A stretch of DNA of 64,000 bases from Congeria kusceri (Eukaryota > Mollusca > Bivalvia > Myida > Dreissenidae). How positions within the stretch are numbered: position 1 is the first letter of the stretch; every line of letters starts with the position of its first letter. Shown piece by piece: positions 33,290 to 46,057 of the stretch. The stretch is taken from the NCBI GenBank assembly GCA_027627225.1, contig CM051033.1, forward strand, positions 14,832,058-14,896,057, in the 5' to 3' direction. The position numbers and the translations under genes were made by a program. The notes under the pieces were generated by a model, which saw only the letters and a program-made list of their open reading frames with translations, was not told the DNA's origin and did not search any database.

Positions 33290-34130
33290 ACTTGTTATTG
33301 AAATGAAGAATAAAAACGATAAACAACATTTAATTCTGTTGGCATTGCCGTGCTATTTTAAATATATAATTAAAAATCCTTGAATATTGGGACAATAAAT
33401 CAGAGGAACTGGGGTGATCCTAAACCTGGTATAAAACTGTATAAAATTTCGTAGATATTGTTTTATTTACTCATAAGGAAGTCTTTACTTATTTTTATCC
33501 CATCATTGACGAAATAACAGCCCCATATAAACTTAGCTGTATTTCCACAGTTTAAAAATATACTTGTCGCATGTATTGACTACGTTTTCTATTCCGTACA
33601 CGATACAGTCGCAATGTTTACTTTTGCTGATAGCATTGTCTTGTCAGTTATTTGATAATAATTCACATAAATTGTATTTAAAATACGCAAAAATGTTTTC
33701 CGAAACGTTCAGATTTAATTTGCAGTCACACATGCGCTTCGTTTCCGAGTTTTTGAAAACGAGCAGAAAGGTTATGGTCATTTATTATGTATTGACTTGT
33801 TTATAGATCATAAATTGTAAGGATCATAATGCAGGTGTATCTTTTTTGACTTTAAAGGTCCCTTTAATTGTAAAAGTTACTTTTCAATTATATGTTGTTG
33901 TAATAACACAAACATATACAATAAAACTTGTTAACAGCCTAAGTTTTGTTTCTTGTATTTCTAGAATCTTGGGATTACTTCTTTAGTACAATTCGTTCAT
34001 TTTTAATTAAACACTAGTAAAAGTAGTTGTTCTACTAGTTTATGATTTCCACATTTTGTACAACATTTGTTTTTTATAGTTTAGAAGAAAAAATGATGGG
34101 ATAAAAAGAATACTAGGATTAGTGTTGAAT
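33290..34130. other. No gene seen
   Basis: AT-rich. A short segment near 33365-33455 (aatccttgaatattgggaca) may be a third, very diverged copy of the triplet-bracketed repeat. Confidence 0.35.
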
Positions 34131-34135
34131 TTAGA

Positions 34136-34315
34136 GAAGTTTATCTTTTTTGGCTCGAACATCGGAAGCGCTCGCCTCCAAGCCTCGCAAGATAAACTTC
34201 TTTATACACTGCAGATCCATTATATCGCGTATAAACTGGCATATTTTCATGATCTCATTATAAACAAAGCGAAACTCCAGTTGCATAATTAGCATAAACA
34301 TACACGTAATTAACA
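34136..34315 (+). mobile_element. Short hairpin plus fragment of the 50038-51030 element family
   Basis: Perfect 12-bp arms gaagtttatctt and aagataaacttc (34136-34147, 34189-34200) are followed at 34205 by tacactgcagatccattata then tcgcg and actggcatattttcatgatc, matching both the terminus and an internal part of the element at 50038-51030 with the middle deleted. The right terminus is absent. Confidence 0.6.
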
Positions 34316-34649
34316 TCCGGTTCCGGGCTCGTATTTCCTTCCAAGCAGGTGGACGGGGGCAGTGTAACGTTTTTACAACACATGCTAAACATGTCCAATT
34401 AACGACAATTGATAATTGGCAGGGGGGGCCACATCTTTACACGGGCCGCAAATTAACGGTTTGTAGGCAGTGCGAAGAACAAAACTGGGCCATGTTGTGA
34501 TAACGGTTTCAAAGTTTGCAAAAGGCATTCAGTGTTTTTTATTGTCCTTAAGTGACATCTATACGGTTAACTTGTTTACAGTAAAATACAATTAATCTCT
34601 TAGTAAACCAATCAAAATGAATCCATTATCAGCCAATCAATTTCTTTAA

Positions 34650-34940
34650 CAAAATTAGCATGATCTGGTCAATCTTAATATACGTCACTTGTCAATTATT
34701 CTCCATTTTATCAACACCTTATATTATACAACAGTCTGGATTAATAAACAATGCCACCATCATGTGCTTGGAAGTACTTAACGTGGTCATTAGACAAAAT
34801 TAGCATGATCTGGTCAATCTTGATATACGTCACTTGTCAATTATTCTCCATTTTATCAACACCGTATATTATGCAACAGTCTGGATTAATAAACAATGCC
34901 ACCATCATGTGCTTGGAAGTACTTAACGTGGTCATGAGAC
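34650..34940. repeat. Tandem duplication, 145 bp x 2
   Basis: Two direct copies starting caaaattagcatgatctggt and ending acgtggtcat, differing at only a few positions, so recent. Confidence 0.95.
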
Positions 34941-35795
34941 AAAACCAAGGCAACGTGTAATGTATGTAATGAGAAATTTGTGTACGGAACGATAAACAAA
35001 TTAATAAACTATACATTTAACAATATCTTAAGTTTCTTTATATTTGCCTAACACTCACTAAGTTATTTTGCTCATTTACCACTGAAACAAGATAAAACAA
35101 CTACATAGGTAAATATTTGGACAGAGTGCTGTATATAGTAGTATTCACAAAACGAATATTCGAATATATTCAAATACCTAAAACGAATATCGTCGATTGA
35201 CAGGACGAACTCACTCGCACATCTTAATGCACAATGGTACAGTCTAAATTATTAACATGATCGACGTAATGAGCTGTGGCACTGCAGACGCACATGTTCT
35301 TATCATAAATATTCATAATGAATTTTTGTGGTCCCATTCACTTGCGTCATGTTTATGTTCGAAAAAATAGATCAACAAAAAATATTTTGGGACCAAAAAA
35401 TATCACATGCACGTCTATTAGGGCATGGGCGTCAATACGGTCATTTACGGTATGCATCTTTATTTTACCTTTATTTTAAAATTGTATAATGTTCATAGTA
35501 CAGTGTGAAGTGTATTGACTGGGTATGCTCATGCCATCTTAATTATGTTGGTTATTTGTCCATTTACTCTACTCTTGCTTTGATGCACATACTTTGTTGA
35601 AACTGACTGTATTTGATGTTTCAGTTATCAATAGCGGAGTCAGCACAAGGTAAAATAAAATTAAACACTCTTAGGTATAACTACATATGAAGAAGTTTAG
35701 TTGCAAAGCATGTCATGCCATATCTCTTGCGTCTGACTTTGCGGATTTAAATCGGAATGTAGAGCAATTTCTAACTCGCAAAAAGCACAGCAACA
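34941..35795. other. No gene seen
   Basis: AT-rich with no supported exon. Phrase tcatttacggtatgc at 35441-35455 resembles the terminus of the 42521 element but stands alone. Confidence 0.4.
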
Positions 35796-35799
35796 AATC

Positions 35800-38700
35800 T
35801 ATTAACATATTGTTCTTTAATGTTTCTTTGGCACGAAGTTACAGTGCTTCTTTGACCCTTTCTGTTGAAAACAATGCGATTAACTTGAGCAGAAAAAATA
35901 TGCCTTTAAAACGTTCTATGGTCCAACAAATATTTATGAAGTTTGAAACCAATCAGTTGACATCAGTAGATACTATAAGGTTTAATTGCTCGACAAATCC
36001 CCTCCCCAATGAATTCCTTTGTGTAAAATGGTCATGATAAAATAACCACAATCTTTGTCTTACAAACGTTTTAATTAAGTACACCTTAAGTTAAGGATGC
36101 ATTAATAGGATTTGTCAAAAGAATGGTCAAGGGTTATACCCATCTTAATTGGCATTGTAAACTACTGATCAACATAATATACCATTTTGATAACTGTTTT
36201 GAATAACTCTTTGTGGGATTTGCTTATCAGATTTACAAACTGTTTGCGACTCGTTCAGGTGCCCATTCTCATGATACTGCTTCAGAGACATTCAAGACCT
36301 AAACATTAAATCCACAGTCAATGAATGTCTTGATCAAAATAGTTGTAATTGTTGCAATATTCGAACTAATTCAGTTTGAAATTCCAAAATGACTTGCAAA
36401 TTACACTATTGTAAGAGAAACATTAATTATAAGATCCACCTGAGATAAACAATCAAATAATACTAATAAAAAAATAATGTATTTTATAATAAATAAGATT
36501 CTTTTAAAACAATGTAGCCTCAGGGTACCAATTCTCGAACGGTACCAATTCTCGAACGATTTTTATTATTATTCAAACTTATTCACATGTGAATCATTGA
36601 AACTAAAATATGTTGTCGTTTTAAGTAAGTCTAATATACACATGTTGTATTGGCAAACTTCCAACTTCACAGCCTCTTTTTCGGTTGCACATCTGCAGAC
36701 GAAGTTTTATTAAACTACACAAAGTTTAAGTATGTGACCGGGAAATGTTGTGTCTCCTTTAGTAAAATCATGCTTTGTCAAAAAGTAGTGTTGATTTTAA
36801 TATTTAAACGCTTGGAACAAAGCTGTCATTCAAAATATAGGCCTTTTACTTCGTTTACAACTGTCAAAAATGACGTATTTATCGCAGTAATGCTATATAT
36901 TAGGTTACACACAACTAAGTTATTTTTTATTTCATTTTGGTTACATACAATTACCATTATTTGTATTGGTCATTGAATAATGAAAGTATTTCCTAGACAA
37001 ACACAATGTGTTTGAGTTTCTTTTATTCATTGTAGATCTACACATGGTATTAGGATACAAACTGGCAATATGTGATCAGTATGATGTCAAGTAGACTGAT
37101 ATATTTATATTTATTTGTTCTATGAAATGTTCAGCGTTATTTGTTGCTGTATAAAATTCATCAATAGGAATACTGCACTTCATTTACGATGTAAATACAT
37201 TGATTTTACCTGTTACATGTGTGTTGGAACTTTTTGTTGAACCAAATGAATGAACGTTTGACAATTGGTTCCAAACCAGGTCCGAAATGTAAATGTAGGT
37301 GACTTGATTTGACAAACGGTAAGGCGTTGTTATCAACTTAGATTTTCGCTATTTTTTTTAGTTTTAGAAAGAGTCATGTTTTGTCTGATATGCTAATGTA
37401 AATATTTTCCAAGAGCTTGTAACAATTTTATATATTTAACCAAACGTAAAAAAAATCGTTCGAGAATTGGTACCCCGAGGCTACATATACTGAATCATGG
37501 TATCATTGCATGACCTGAAAAAAGTAGGTGCTATTTATCTGTATCCATAATTAGGGGAGGGGGGCCTTCAACAGTATTGAGATGGAAAATGTATTTGAAA
37601 TACCAGTATTGAGTTTAAAATTGTTATTTAGGGTAAACCGCCATACTTTAGACAGTCTATTAAGTACAGTAATAGTTTGGAAAAACTGATTATGGTCTTC
37701 CAGTTGTCAAGGAAAAGCAGTACACAACTAAATTCTCGCTTTGGCACAGGACTGTCGTGGTATATAGTGTTGTTGTTTTTTTTAAGAGAGAACTATATGT
37801 GTAATTTGGCACTGCAGCATGGTATCTTTTTGCTTATTCTGACCCAAAAATTCCCAACTGCAAAAAATCAGTATTTTTTCGAAAATGAAAGTGAAATGTG
37901 ATTTTTCAATACTTTACAGTGGATGTTTTCACGCTGACTTTACATTTGGATATCCTCTAATTTGATCGTTGACATAGTTTACAAGTGGAGAACACTCTAA
38001 TAGTCTTGTAATAAAATGGGTAACACAACGAAAACGATTTGTTTGTCCACCTTCATGATATTTAACATGAATTATGGGCAAATGTTTTGTTATTTACACA
38101 AGTGGATGTGTCAGTAAATTAAAGGATTTAAATATAAGGAGGTAAAGATTTCTTTTTAAGTTATCACATATTTTCGCGACCTATTTAGTGTAGGTACTAC
38201 ACAATGTTCAATAACACATCATTAAAACTAAATAACGTAGAGTGTAGATTCCACAATTTTATTTTGGTGAAGTTGGTCATATTTGTTGATGAATTTTTAG
38301 AAAGATACACAAACTTGAAGGAAATGAGACATGCATATGATTACAAACTCATGTTTATATAGCATGGCTAGGTATTTATCACAATTCCTCTGACACAGGC
38401 CGCTTACTTCACTGAAGGACATTTCAATACAAAGACAAATCTTTAACAGTGGTCTCATATTTGATTGGTACTTAGTTTAAACATATTTTATTCAATGTCA
38501 TGAATACACATGCATATAATTAACATAATCAGTTTGAATATGGATTGGAAAACAAGCATATGCTTATATTAATCCCTTTCCACGGTGGAGTTGACTCAAT
38601 TAGTTTTGCACTCTGAACAACCAGTTAGTAAACATGGACTAATTTGCAGACATATTGGGTTTAAGATCTGGTCTAGGTATCAGATCACAAGCTAGCTTGT

Positions 38701-39120
38701 GTTTAGCATGATACTTATTCCAAAATATCAAAGGGTTGGAATTTCGGGAAGCTGTACCGATTTGATAGTGTAGTTAAGATTTGGCCATGTTTGTTATACT
38801 GAACTTTAAGAAGAATAAAATAAAATAAAAAGAGAAAAAAGTGTGCCTTGGTGTCACAAGAGGTACTTGCTTTGTGAAAAAAATTGTTGGAAAAATAAGT
38901 CTGACCATTTATCGATTAAATCTGTGAAGATTGAAAATGTAGTAATTTGTTTGCCATGTTACAGTGTTATTTTTAGCAAAAAAATAATAATTTTGTCAAG
39001 TTTTCTTCAATTTAGCAGTAAAATTGTTTTCATTTTTGGGGTGTTTATGAAGAAATGTCTTACATGCATTACAGTAGACAATCAATTCAGTGATTTAAGG
39101 TTCAGCTACACATTCCTGAT
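35800..39120 (+). repeat. Segmental duplication, copy 1
   Basis: Blocks at 35803-36052, 36400-36470, 37487-37830, 38395-38465 and 38935-39120 match, in order and orientation, blocks at 52690-52921, 61990-62050, 62519-62760, 63105-63165 and 63195-63350. Examples are gaattcctttgtgtaaaat, actgaatcatggtatcat and tcactgaaggac. This copy contains the inverted-repeat element at 36512-37486, absent from copy 2. A 116-codon ORF at 35687-36037 overlaps the first block but is not preserved in copy 2, so it is not a supported gene. Confidence 0.7.
36512..37486. mobile_element. Inverted-repeat element, 975 bp
   Basis: The left end atgtagcctcagggtaccaa then ttctcgaacg, and the right end cgttcgagaattggtacccc then gaggctacat, are inverted repeats of about 30 bp with one mismatch. 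The left side additionally repeats ggtaccaattctcgaacg in tandem. It encodes no transposase; ORFs of 78 and 108 codons inside look random. It interrupts the segmental duplication, so it arrived after the duplication or was lost from the other copy. Confidence 0.85.
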
Positions 39121-39189
39121 TTTTCCTGCCATTCTTTAGCCAACAGTGCCCTAAATAAAATGTGTCAAAAGTCAGGACAATATTCCGAT

Positions 39190-39737
39190 TCGGGGCTCGA
39201 AATTCAATTTTTGATCAAAAGATCAATTATGTCCCGACAGCGTCTCAACATAGCGCCGACAGCATCCTGATTCTCCCAACTGCGATCCGACAGTGTCCTG
39301 ACAGCATCCAGACAGATTCCTGACATTCCTGACTTTTTTTCATTATTTGTATCGCTGTCAGGATCCATAATTGGGAAGCATTCATGGTAAACCGGTCAAA
39401 GTTTTGTCGAATGTCAAACACACACAAACATGCACAACACACATGCTATACGCCAGACGTGATGTATGTATATATAATTTTTGATGCAATATTATTCCCG
39501 TTCCATCGGATAATGTCCCCAGTATGTCCCGACACCGTCCAGACGCTCTCTTGAATTTGAATGTATCCCAATAAAGTCTGGACAAATGCAAATGCAGCTG
39601 AGTCTCCCGAATGTTAAGGGACAATCCTAACAGTTGAGAGTGGCCAATCACGCAGAATGTGTCCCAATGATTCCCGATTCTCAGGACAGCGTCTGAAAGC
39701 GGCCAGAAGCTCCAGACAGCGTCCCTATATTCCCTTG
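39190..39737. repeat. Region with a recurring gacagcgtcc-like motif
   Basis: Variants of tcccgacagcgtctc, gacagcatcctga, gacaccgtccagacgc and agacagcgtccc recur about a dozen times in irregular spacing. It is more GC-balanced than the flanks. The minus ORF 39382-39771 crosses it and extends into family F, which argues against a gene. Confidence 0.45.
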
Positions 39738-40637
39738 TTTTTATGCCCCTGAAGGGAATCGCATCGTCCATCTGTCTTCCTGTCTCTCCGTCACGCTTCT
39801 TGTGCAGAGCATAACTCCATTAGTAATGAATGGATTCAGATTACACTTCATATAATTATAGAGGACAATGAAATGAAGTGCAGAGCACAAGGACCACAAC
39901 TCTTTCTTCAATATTTACAGAGTTATTTCCCTTATATCAAGCATTAATTTTCTAAAATCCATAAGCATGAAAGGGATTCAATTGAAAATTCATATTATGA
40001 TAGAGGACAATGAGAGTTTATGGAGTTATTTCCCTTCGTTTAATTTTCTTGTGCGGAGCATAACTCCATTAGTATTGAAGGGATTCAAATGAAACTTCAT
40101 ATAGCGAGAAAGGAAAATGAGAGGAAGTGCAGAGTGCAAGGACCACAACTCTTTCTTCAATAATTATGGAGTTATTGCCCATCGTTTAATTTTCTTGTTC
40201 GAAGCCTTTAGTTTCTTGTGCAGAGCATACTACAACTAGTTTTGAATTGATTCAAGTTAAATGTCATAGAATAGTAGTGGACAATGAGTGCAAATGCAGA
40301 GTACAAGGACGATAATTATTTCTTCAATATTTCGGAGTTATTGCACTTTGTTTAATTTTTTGGTGCGGAGCATTACTCCTGTAGTATTGAATGGATTCAA
40401 AGGAAACTACATATAATGATAGATGACAATGAGGGGAAGTGCAAGGACCATAACTCTTTCCAATATTTATAAAGTTATTGCCCTTAATGAATTTTTTTTT
40501 GCAGAGCATAGCCCGCTTAGTATTAAAGGGATTTTATATAAAATCACATATATTGATAGAGGACGTTGAGAGGAAGTGCAGAGTTCAAGGACCATAATTA
40601 ATTCTTCCATATTTACAGAGTTGTTGCCCATTGTTTT
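39738..40637 (+). mobile_element. Family F tandem-array element, 3'-truncated by family E
   Basis: It starts tttttatgcccctgaaggga then atcgcatcgtcc (5' hairpin) and has about five units of 165-175 bp with gcggagcataactcc, attagtattgaa, ggattcaaatgaaacttcat and caaggaccacaactctttc. It stops where the family E start hairpin begins at 40638. Confidence 0.8.
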
Positions 40638-41208
40638 TAGCTCACCTGAGCACATAGTGCTCATGGTGAGCTTTTGTGATCGCACGTTGTCTGTCGTGTG
40701 TGTGTTTGTGCGTCGTCAACTTTTCATTTAAACAACATCTCCTCCTAAACCGATTTTCACCAAACTTCACGGGAATGATCCTTAGGTGGACCTCTTTCAA
40801 AGATGTTCAAATCTTTCCAGTCCGCTGCATATGTTGGTCACCAAGGCTAAAAATAGATTTAAAAAGTGAAAACTTTAAAAATCTCCCATAAAACTGCAAG
40901 GCTCAGAGCTTTCATATTTGACCTGTGACATCCTCTAGTGGTTCTCTACAAAGATTGTTCAAATTATGCCCCTGGGGTCAAAACTGGCCGCATCCATAAG
41001 GTCACATGGTTTATATAGACTTAAAAAGCAAAATGACTTTACAAATCTTCTCTGAAACCGCAAGATTTCATATTTGGTATGTAACATTATGTAGTGGTTT
41101 TCTACAAAGATTGTTCAGATGATGCTCCTGGGGTCAAAATTGGCCGCATCCCGGGGGTTACATGTTATATATTGACTTAGCAAAATGACTTTTGCCCGGT
41201 GGGTGTTC

Positions 41209-41541
41209 GTTGTCTTTAAAACAGCATGCATATGCGAGCAGAAATAGTTGCGCTCTAGAATCTGACACTGAATGTTATGGCGTCCTTTCCGTAAAAGCTA
41301 GCGTCAAAATACGCCAAATTACGCGTTACTGAGAACTGTCGGTTTATAGTCATTTTATAAGCGTCTTTTGAAAGTAAGATTTGCACACGCTATTGGATTT
41401 GTTATAGGATTCGCACCCCTCATTTTTACACACAAATAAAATAAAATATTGTTTTCTTTGGTCTATACAATTTTTTGGGGCGCTGCGATTTTGCTGGATA
41501 GGTCGCGGGAAGGAAACAAACAGTATTTTATTTTAGGCCTC
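41209..41541. other. Unique insert inside the family E array
   Basis: The array text agcaaaatgactttt resumes as actttaaaaatctctgaaac after 333 bp of unrelated sequence (gcccggtgggtgttcgttgt ... gtattttattttaggcctc). No inverted repeats are seen at its ends. Confidence 0.6.
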
Positions 41542-41607
41542 ACTTTAAAAATCTCTGAAACCGCAATGCCCAGAGGTTTCATATTTGGTATGTAACATTG
41601 TATAGTG

Positions 41608-41757
41608 GGGTTACATGATTTGTCCTGCTACTAACCCAAACAGTGACCTAATAAAGCGCCGCCCGCCGTGACCGTATACAATTGGTGATATACAGCAGTT
41701 GATCACGTGACTGTGATATACCGTCAATAGGTATTCGTACGCGCCGGATAAAAACAT
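41608..41757. other. Second unique insert inside the family E array
   Basis: After tgtatagtgg the array is replaced by 150 bp with a GC-rich core (aagcgccgcccgccgtgacc) and cgtacgcgccgg. The array resumes at aggtttcatatttagt. Nature unknown. Confidence 0.55.
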
Positions 41758-42520
41758 TGTCGAGGTTTCATATTTAGTTGGGAACATTGTATAGTGGTCC
41801 ATTACAAAGATTGCAAAAATGATGCCCTTGGGTTCAAAATTGGCCAAACCCCGGGGTCACATGGTTTATATAGACTTAAATAACAAATTGAATTTAAAAA
41901 TCTCATTTGAAACTGCAAGGCCAAGAGTTTTCATATTTTGTATGAAACATTGTATAGTGGTCCTCTACAAAGATTGTTCAAATAATGCCCCTGGGGTCAA
42001 AACTTGCCACGCCCCGGGGTTCACATTGATTATATAAACTTATATTAAGCAAAGTGAATTTAAAAATCTTCTCCTCTGAAACTGCAGGGCCGAGAGGTTT
42101 CATATTTGGTATGTAACACTGTTTAGTGGTCCTCTACAAAGATTGTTCAAATGATGCCCCTGGGATCAAAACTGGCCACACCCCAGGGGTCACATGGTTT
42201 ATATAGACTTAAATAGCAAAATGACTTTTAAAATCATCTCTGAAACCGCTGGGCCCAGAGGTTTCATATTTGGTATGTAACATTGTATATTGCTCCTCTA
42301 CAAAGAATATTCAAATTATGCCCCTGGGGTCAAAACTGTGCACACCTCGGGGGTCACATGGTTTATATAGACTTGAATAGCAAAATGACTTTAACAATCT
42401 TCTCCTCTGAAACTTCAAGGCCTAGAGGTTTCATATTTGGTATTTAACATTGTATAGTGGTCCCCTGGGGTAAAAACTGGCCATACCCTAGAGGTTTTAT
42501 ATATGGTATGTAACATTGTA

Positions 42521-43175
42521 TGCCGCAAATACGCAGTCAGAAGTGTAGACGTCTCATAAGTCAAGAAGTTAAAATATATTCCAGAAACGTATTTCTAATA
42601 ATAACCATTCCATAAGTCGAGTTAGAATGATCATAAAACACCATCTGTAAATTGGCCAGAGTATGCCCTAATAAGAAGGTATATACGGTACAGTCTGCAG
42701 AAAATGCCTTGAAGCTGAAATCACTGCCAATTCCTGTTTGACAGGTCTTGATGTAGACAAAAGCCAGTTCCAGCCAGTTTAATTAGCAATATGCTATACA
42801 TGAAAAGCAGGGTTCGGTCTCCAGGTTTATTGATTTTTTATTGGTAGCTGATAGTCTAGCTGGGGCCAATAGTGGGGAAATTAAGTAAATTAAAATTGAG
42901 TAGATAGTTTCATTCACAGTTTGCATCTTATTTAATAATGAAACAGGTATGCTTTGTCTTAATTGTTGGTAATTAATCGAAAGGGCAAACTTTGATAATT
43001 ATGAATGGAATATAGTGTGTGGATTAGCAAATATGCAGGTAAGAAATCAAATGCATTTGACAAATATTTAAATATAATATGTAATGTTTTATTGTGAACT
43101 GCCTCGTACGTCGAATGTACTTTATAACCACGATTTAAGAGGCTTAAAATCTCGACTTATGACTGAGTATTTACG
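42521..43175. mobile_element. TA-flanked inverted-repeat MITE, 655 bp, nested in family E
   Basis: The left end tgccgcaaatacgcagtcag then aagtgtaga, and the right end, reverse complement ccgtaaatactcagtcataa then gtcgag, form imperfect inverted repeats of about 28 bp. Each side is bordered by TA, and the uninterrupted array variant reads tgtagtgg, so TA is the likely target duplication. No transposase is present. Confidence 0.75.
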
Positions 43176-44499
43176 GTAGTGGTCCTCTACAAAGATTATT
43201 AAAATGATGCCCCTGGGGTCAAAACTGTGCACACCCCAGGGTCACATGGTTTATGTAGACTTAAATAGCAAAATGACTTCAAAAATCTTCTCCTCTGAAA
43301 CTGCAAGGCCCAGAGGTTTCATATTTGGTATGTACGTTGTATAGTGGTCCTCTACAAAGATTGTTCAAATGATGGCACTGGGGTCAAACTGGGCAACCAC
43401 AGGAGTCGCATGGTTTATATAGACTTAAATAGCAAAATTGACTTTTAAAATCTTCTCTGAAACCGTAAGGCCCAGAGGTTTCATATTTGGTATGTAACAT
43501 TGTATGGTGGTCCTCAACAAAGATTGTTCAAATGATGCCCCTGGGGTCAAAACTGGGCACACCCTGGGGGTCACATGGTTTATATAGACTTAAAAGTTAA
43601 ATAGTAAAATGAATTTAAAAAATTTCTCCTCTGAAACTGCAAGGCCCAGAGGTTTTGTATTTGGTATGTAACATTGTATAGTTGTTCTCTACAAAGATTG
43701 TTCAACTGATGTCCCAGGGGTCAAAACTGGCCCTGCATTGGGGGTCACATTGTTTATATAGACTTAAATAGCAAAATGACTTTAAAAACTCCTGAAACCG
43801 GAGTGTTTTCGTATTCGATATGTATAGTTGTATAATAGTCCTCTACAAAGATTGTTTAAAGTATGCCCCTGGGGTAAAAAGTGTCCATGACCCGTCGATC
43901 ACATGGTTTATATAGACTTATATGGCAAGTGAGCCTTAAAAATCTTCCTTGTTGAAACTGTAAGGCCCAGAGGTTTTATATTTTGCGTGAAACATTGTGG
44001 AGTTGTCCTGTACAAAGATTGTTCCAATGATGCCCCTGGGGTCACATGGTTTATATACATTTAAATAGCAAAATGACTTTAAAAATCTTCTCCTCTGAAA
44101 CCGCAAGGCCCAGTGGTTTCATATTTGGTATGTAACATTGAATAGTGGTCCACTACAAATATTTTTCAAATTATGCCCCTGGGGTAAAAAGTGGCCACGC
44201 CCTGTAGGTCACATGATTTATATAGACTAAAAAAACTTCTGAACCTGCAAGGCCCAGATATTTATACTCGGGTAATGGGTTCAGTGCCATTTTGCTCTCA
44301 TTATTAGCCATTATGATGCCTTAAACTTAGGTGAGCGACCTAGGGCCATCATGGCCCTCTTGTTTTGGGAATGGGTGACCGAGGCTGGAATGTACTGTCA
44401 AATCATAGCCCATATTCCCCAATATGTTCTTAGACTAAAGACTAAGAATAAACAATATTTTTGAAATTGTAATGTTCTAAGAGCATTTCATTCATTTCA

Positions 44500-44900
44500 T
44501 TCTTACTTGCAGGGTTTCCCGCAGGATATAATGATGGCATTGCCACAACTCTGACACTCTTACCCCGCAAAAAAAAATCTTGAACACCCACCCCTGCCGA
44601 GATCGGTGATTGTTCCGATCTGCATCCTTAGCCCCCCCCCCCTCACCAACACAACCGTCCTCTCCGTTTGACCCCCACCTCAAAGTCAGCTGCATCTTTA
44701 GACTCTACCTCCCCAAATCACTTGACCCCACCTGCCAAAAATGGGCCAGAAAACGGCCGTAATGATCGACCCCACCAGCCCAAAATCGGCCCCAATGCTA
44801 TAAATCCCAGCGGGCGACCAAATCGGCCGCAATGTTTGACACCGTCTGCCAGAAATCGGCAGCAATTCTCGGCCCCACCTCCCCGAATCCGCTTTATACA
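44500..44900. repeat. Degenerate GC-rich short tandem repeats
   Basis: Units of roughly 33-38 bp with gaccccacctgccaaaaatc and ggccgcaatg-like text repeat about six times at 44670-44890, next to a 12-13 base C run near 44633. Overlapping ORFs on both strands are array readings. The stretch is markedly richer in GC than its flanks. Confidence 0.6.
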
Positions 44901-46055
44901 CAGAAGGGCGTTCAGTAGACTGTAAATTTCAAGGGTCATTGACCCTTTGACAAAAAATTGTCAAGGGTCAAAATTCTATTGTGAAGAGTCAAATTCAAAT
45001 ATTCAAGTCACCGAAACAAAAACAGACAAACTCAAGGTTCACATTATACTAATAAATATAGTATACCAAAAACTATTACTAATTTAAAATAAAAAACAAC
45101 CTGGTGCTGACCTAATATTTAAAATTAGCCTTTGTAAGTTTGTGTTAGGTGTTGTTTTGTTTTTTTATTCGATGTACAATCGTTTAGAAAGACCCTAAAT
45201 GGTAGATTTTGCAATAATTGATCAATATTAAAGAAATACAAAACTTAATGCTGCTTTTGGTTTGTTTTATCAACAAATATCCGAAAATGTTGTCCGAAAT
45301 TATTGACAGTTGTAAATGTTCGGCCGATTTTATCATGTTTCTGGTGTTTTTAATTAATATTGTTTTAGATTATTATATTTTATGTAAAATATTGTTATTA
45401 TTTAACATTTCATCTACATTTGAACATGTCAACATCAGAATTATCCAGGTTGATAGTACACAAATTCAGTAACAAAAGGTGTAACAACCAGAAGTTCACA
45501 ATGAGGCTAAAGGTGCATAATGGAAAATGTCTGTGTTTTCATTGGTGGAAGGATCAAATACATACTCTGATAACTTTCTGGCAAGATCTTATCAGTAAAT
45601 GCAAAACGGATTAAGATAAGGTAGGCCTAATGTGTTAATAACAGACAATGCCTTGACTGGCTTCAGTTGTAAAGGAAGTGATGATGCAATCCAGACATTT
45701 ACCAAGGGTCAATATGACTCTTTGGGGGATTTTAGCATGTGTCAATTTCATGATTTCCATTAAAATTATGGGTCAAAACCTGGGAGCTGGGGTTAAATGA
45801 ATACCCTGCACAGTTATGGCTCCTTTTCCTACAAAAATTCCCTACAAGCACAGTTTCTGCACAATAACTCATAAAAGGCTTTACATGTTTGATTTATTTT
45901 ATGTAAATAGGTGTAACATCATATAATACCATTTAAGTTCGACATTGGTTACAACCCACTTAATTTTGATAGTGTTATAGCCCATTTTCGACTTAATTTT
46001 CCGTAAAACATGGTTTTTGTATGATATAGAAAGGCTTGGCATATTCAAATAATTT
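44901..46055. other. No gene seen
   Basis: AT-rich; small patches near 44935-45000 and 45700-45790 repeat the word aagggtca. A family C-like remnant runs from about 45860 to 46055 (ttacatgtttgatttatttt, aaaggcttggcatattcaaa). Confidence 0.4.
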
Positions 46056-46057
46056 TT

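Larger units (their letters stand above)
40638..44362 (+). mobile_element. Family E tandem-array element, full length with nested insertions
   Basis: The start ttagctcacctgagcacata then gtgctcatggtgagct is a near-perfect 34-nt palindrome. About eighteen units of roughly 165 bp follow. The end is aggtgagcgacctagggcca then tcatggccctcttgtttt, with a stem-loop and CTTGTTTT. CTCACCT at the start is the inverted match of AGGTGAG before the final stem-loop. The array is interrupted at 41209-41541, 41608-41757 and 42521-43175. No coding capacity is seen. Confidence 0.88.

Noticed and set aside
32436..33329. Long ORFs encoding poly-valine, poly-serine, poly-leucine or poly-threonine
   Set aside because: They are frame readings of (ACT)n arrays and exist in several frames on both strands.
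35687..36037. 116-codon plus-strand ORF as a gene
   Set aside because: It overlaps a segmental-duplication block in which the second copy does not preserve the frame, and it matches no family I know.
36650..36976. 108-codon ORF inside the 975-bp inverted-repeat element as a transposase
   Set aside because: No catalytic motifs or helix-turn-helix; composition is that of random AT-rich sequence.
39382..39771. 129-codon minus-strand ORF as a gene
   Set aside because: It spans the boundary between a degenerate repeat field and the family F array element.
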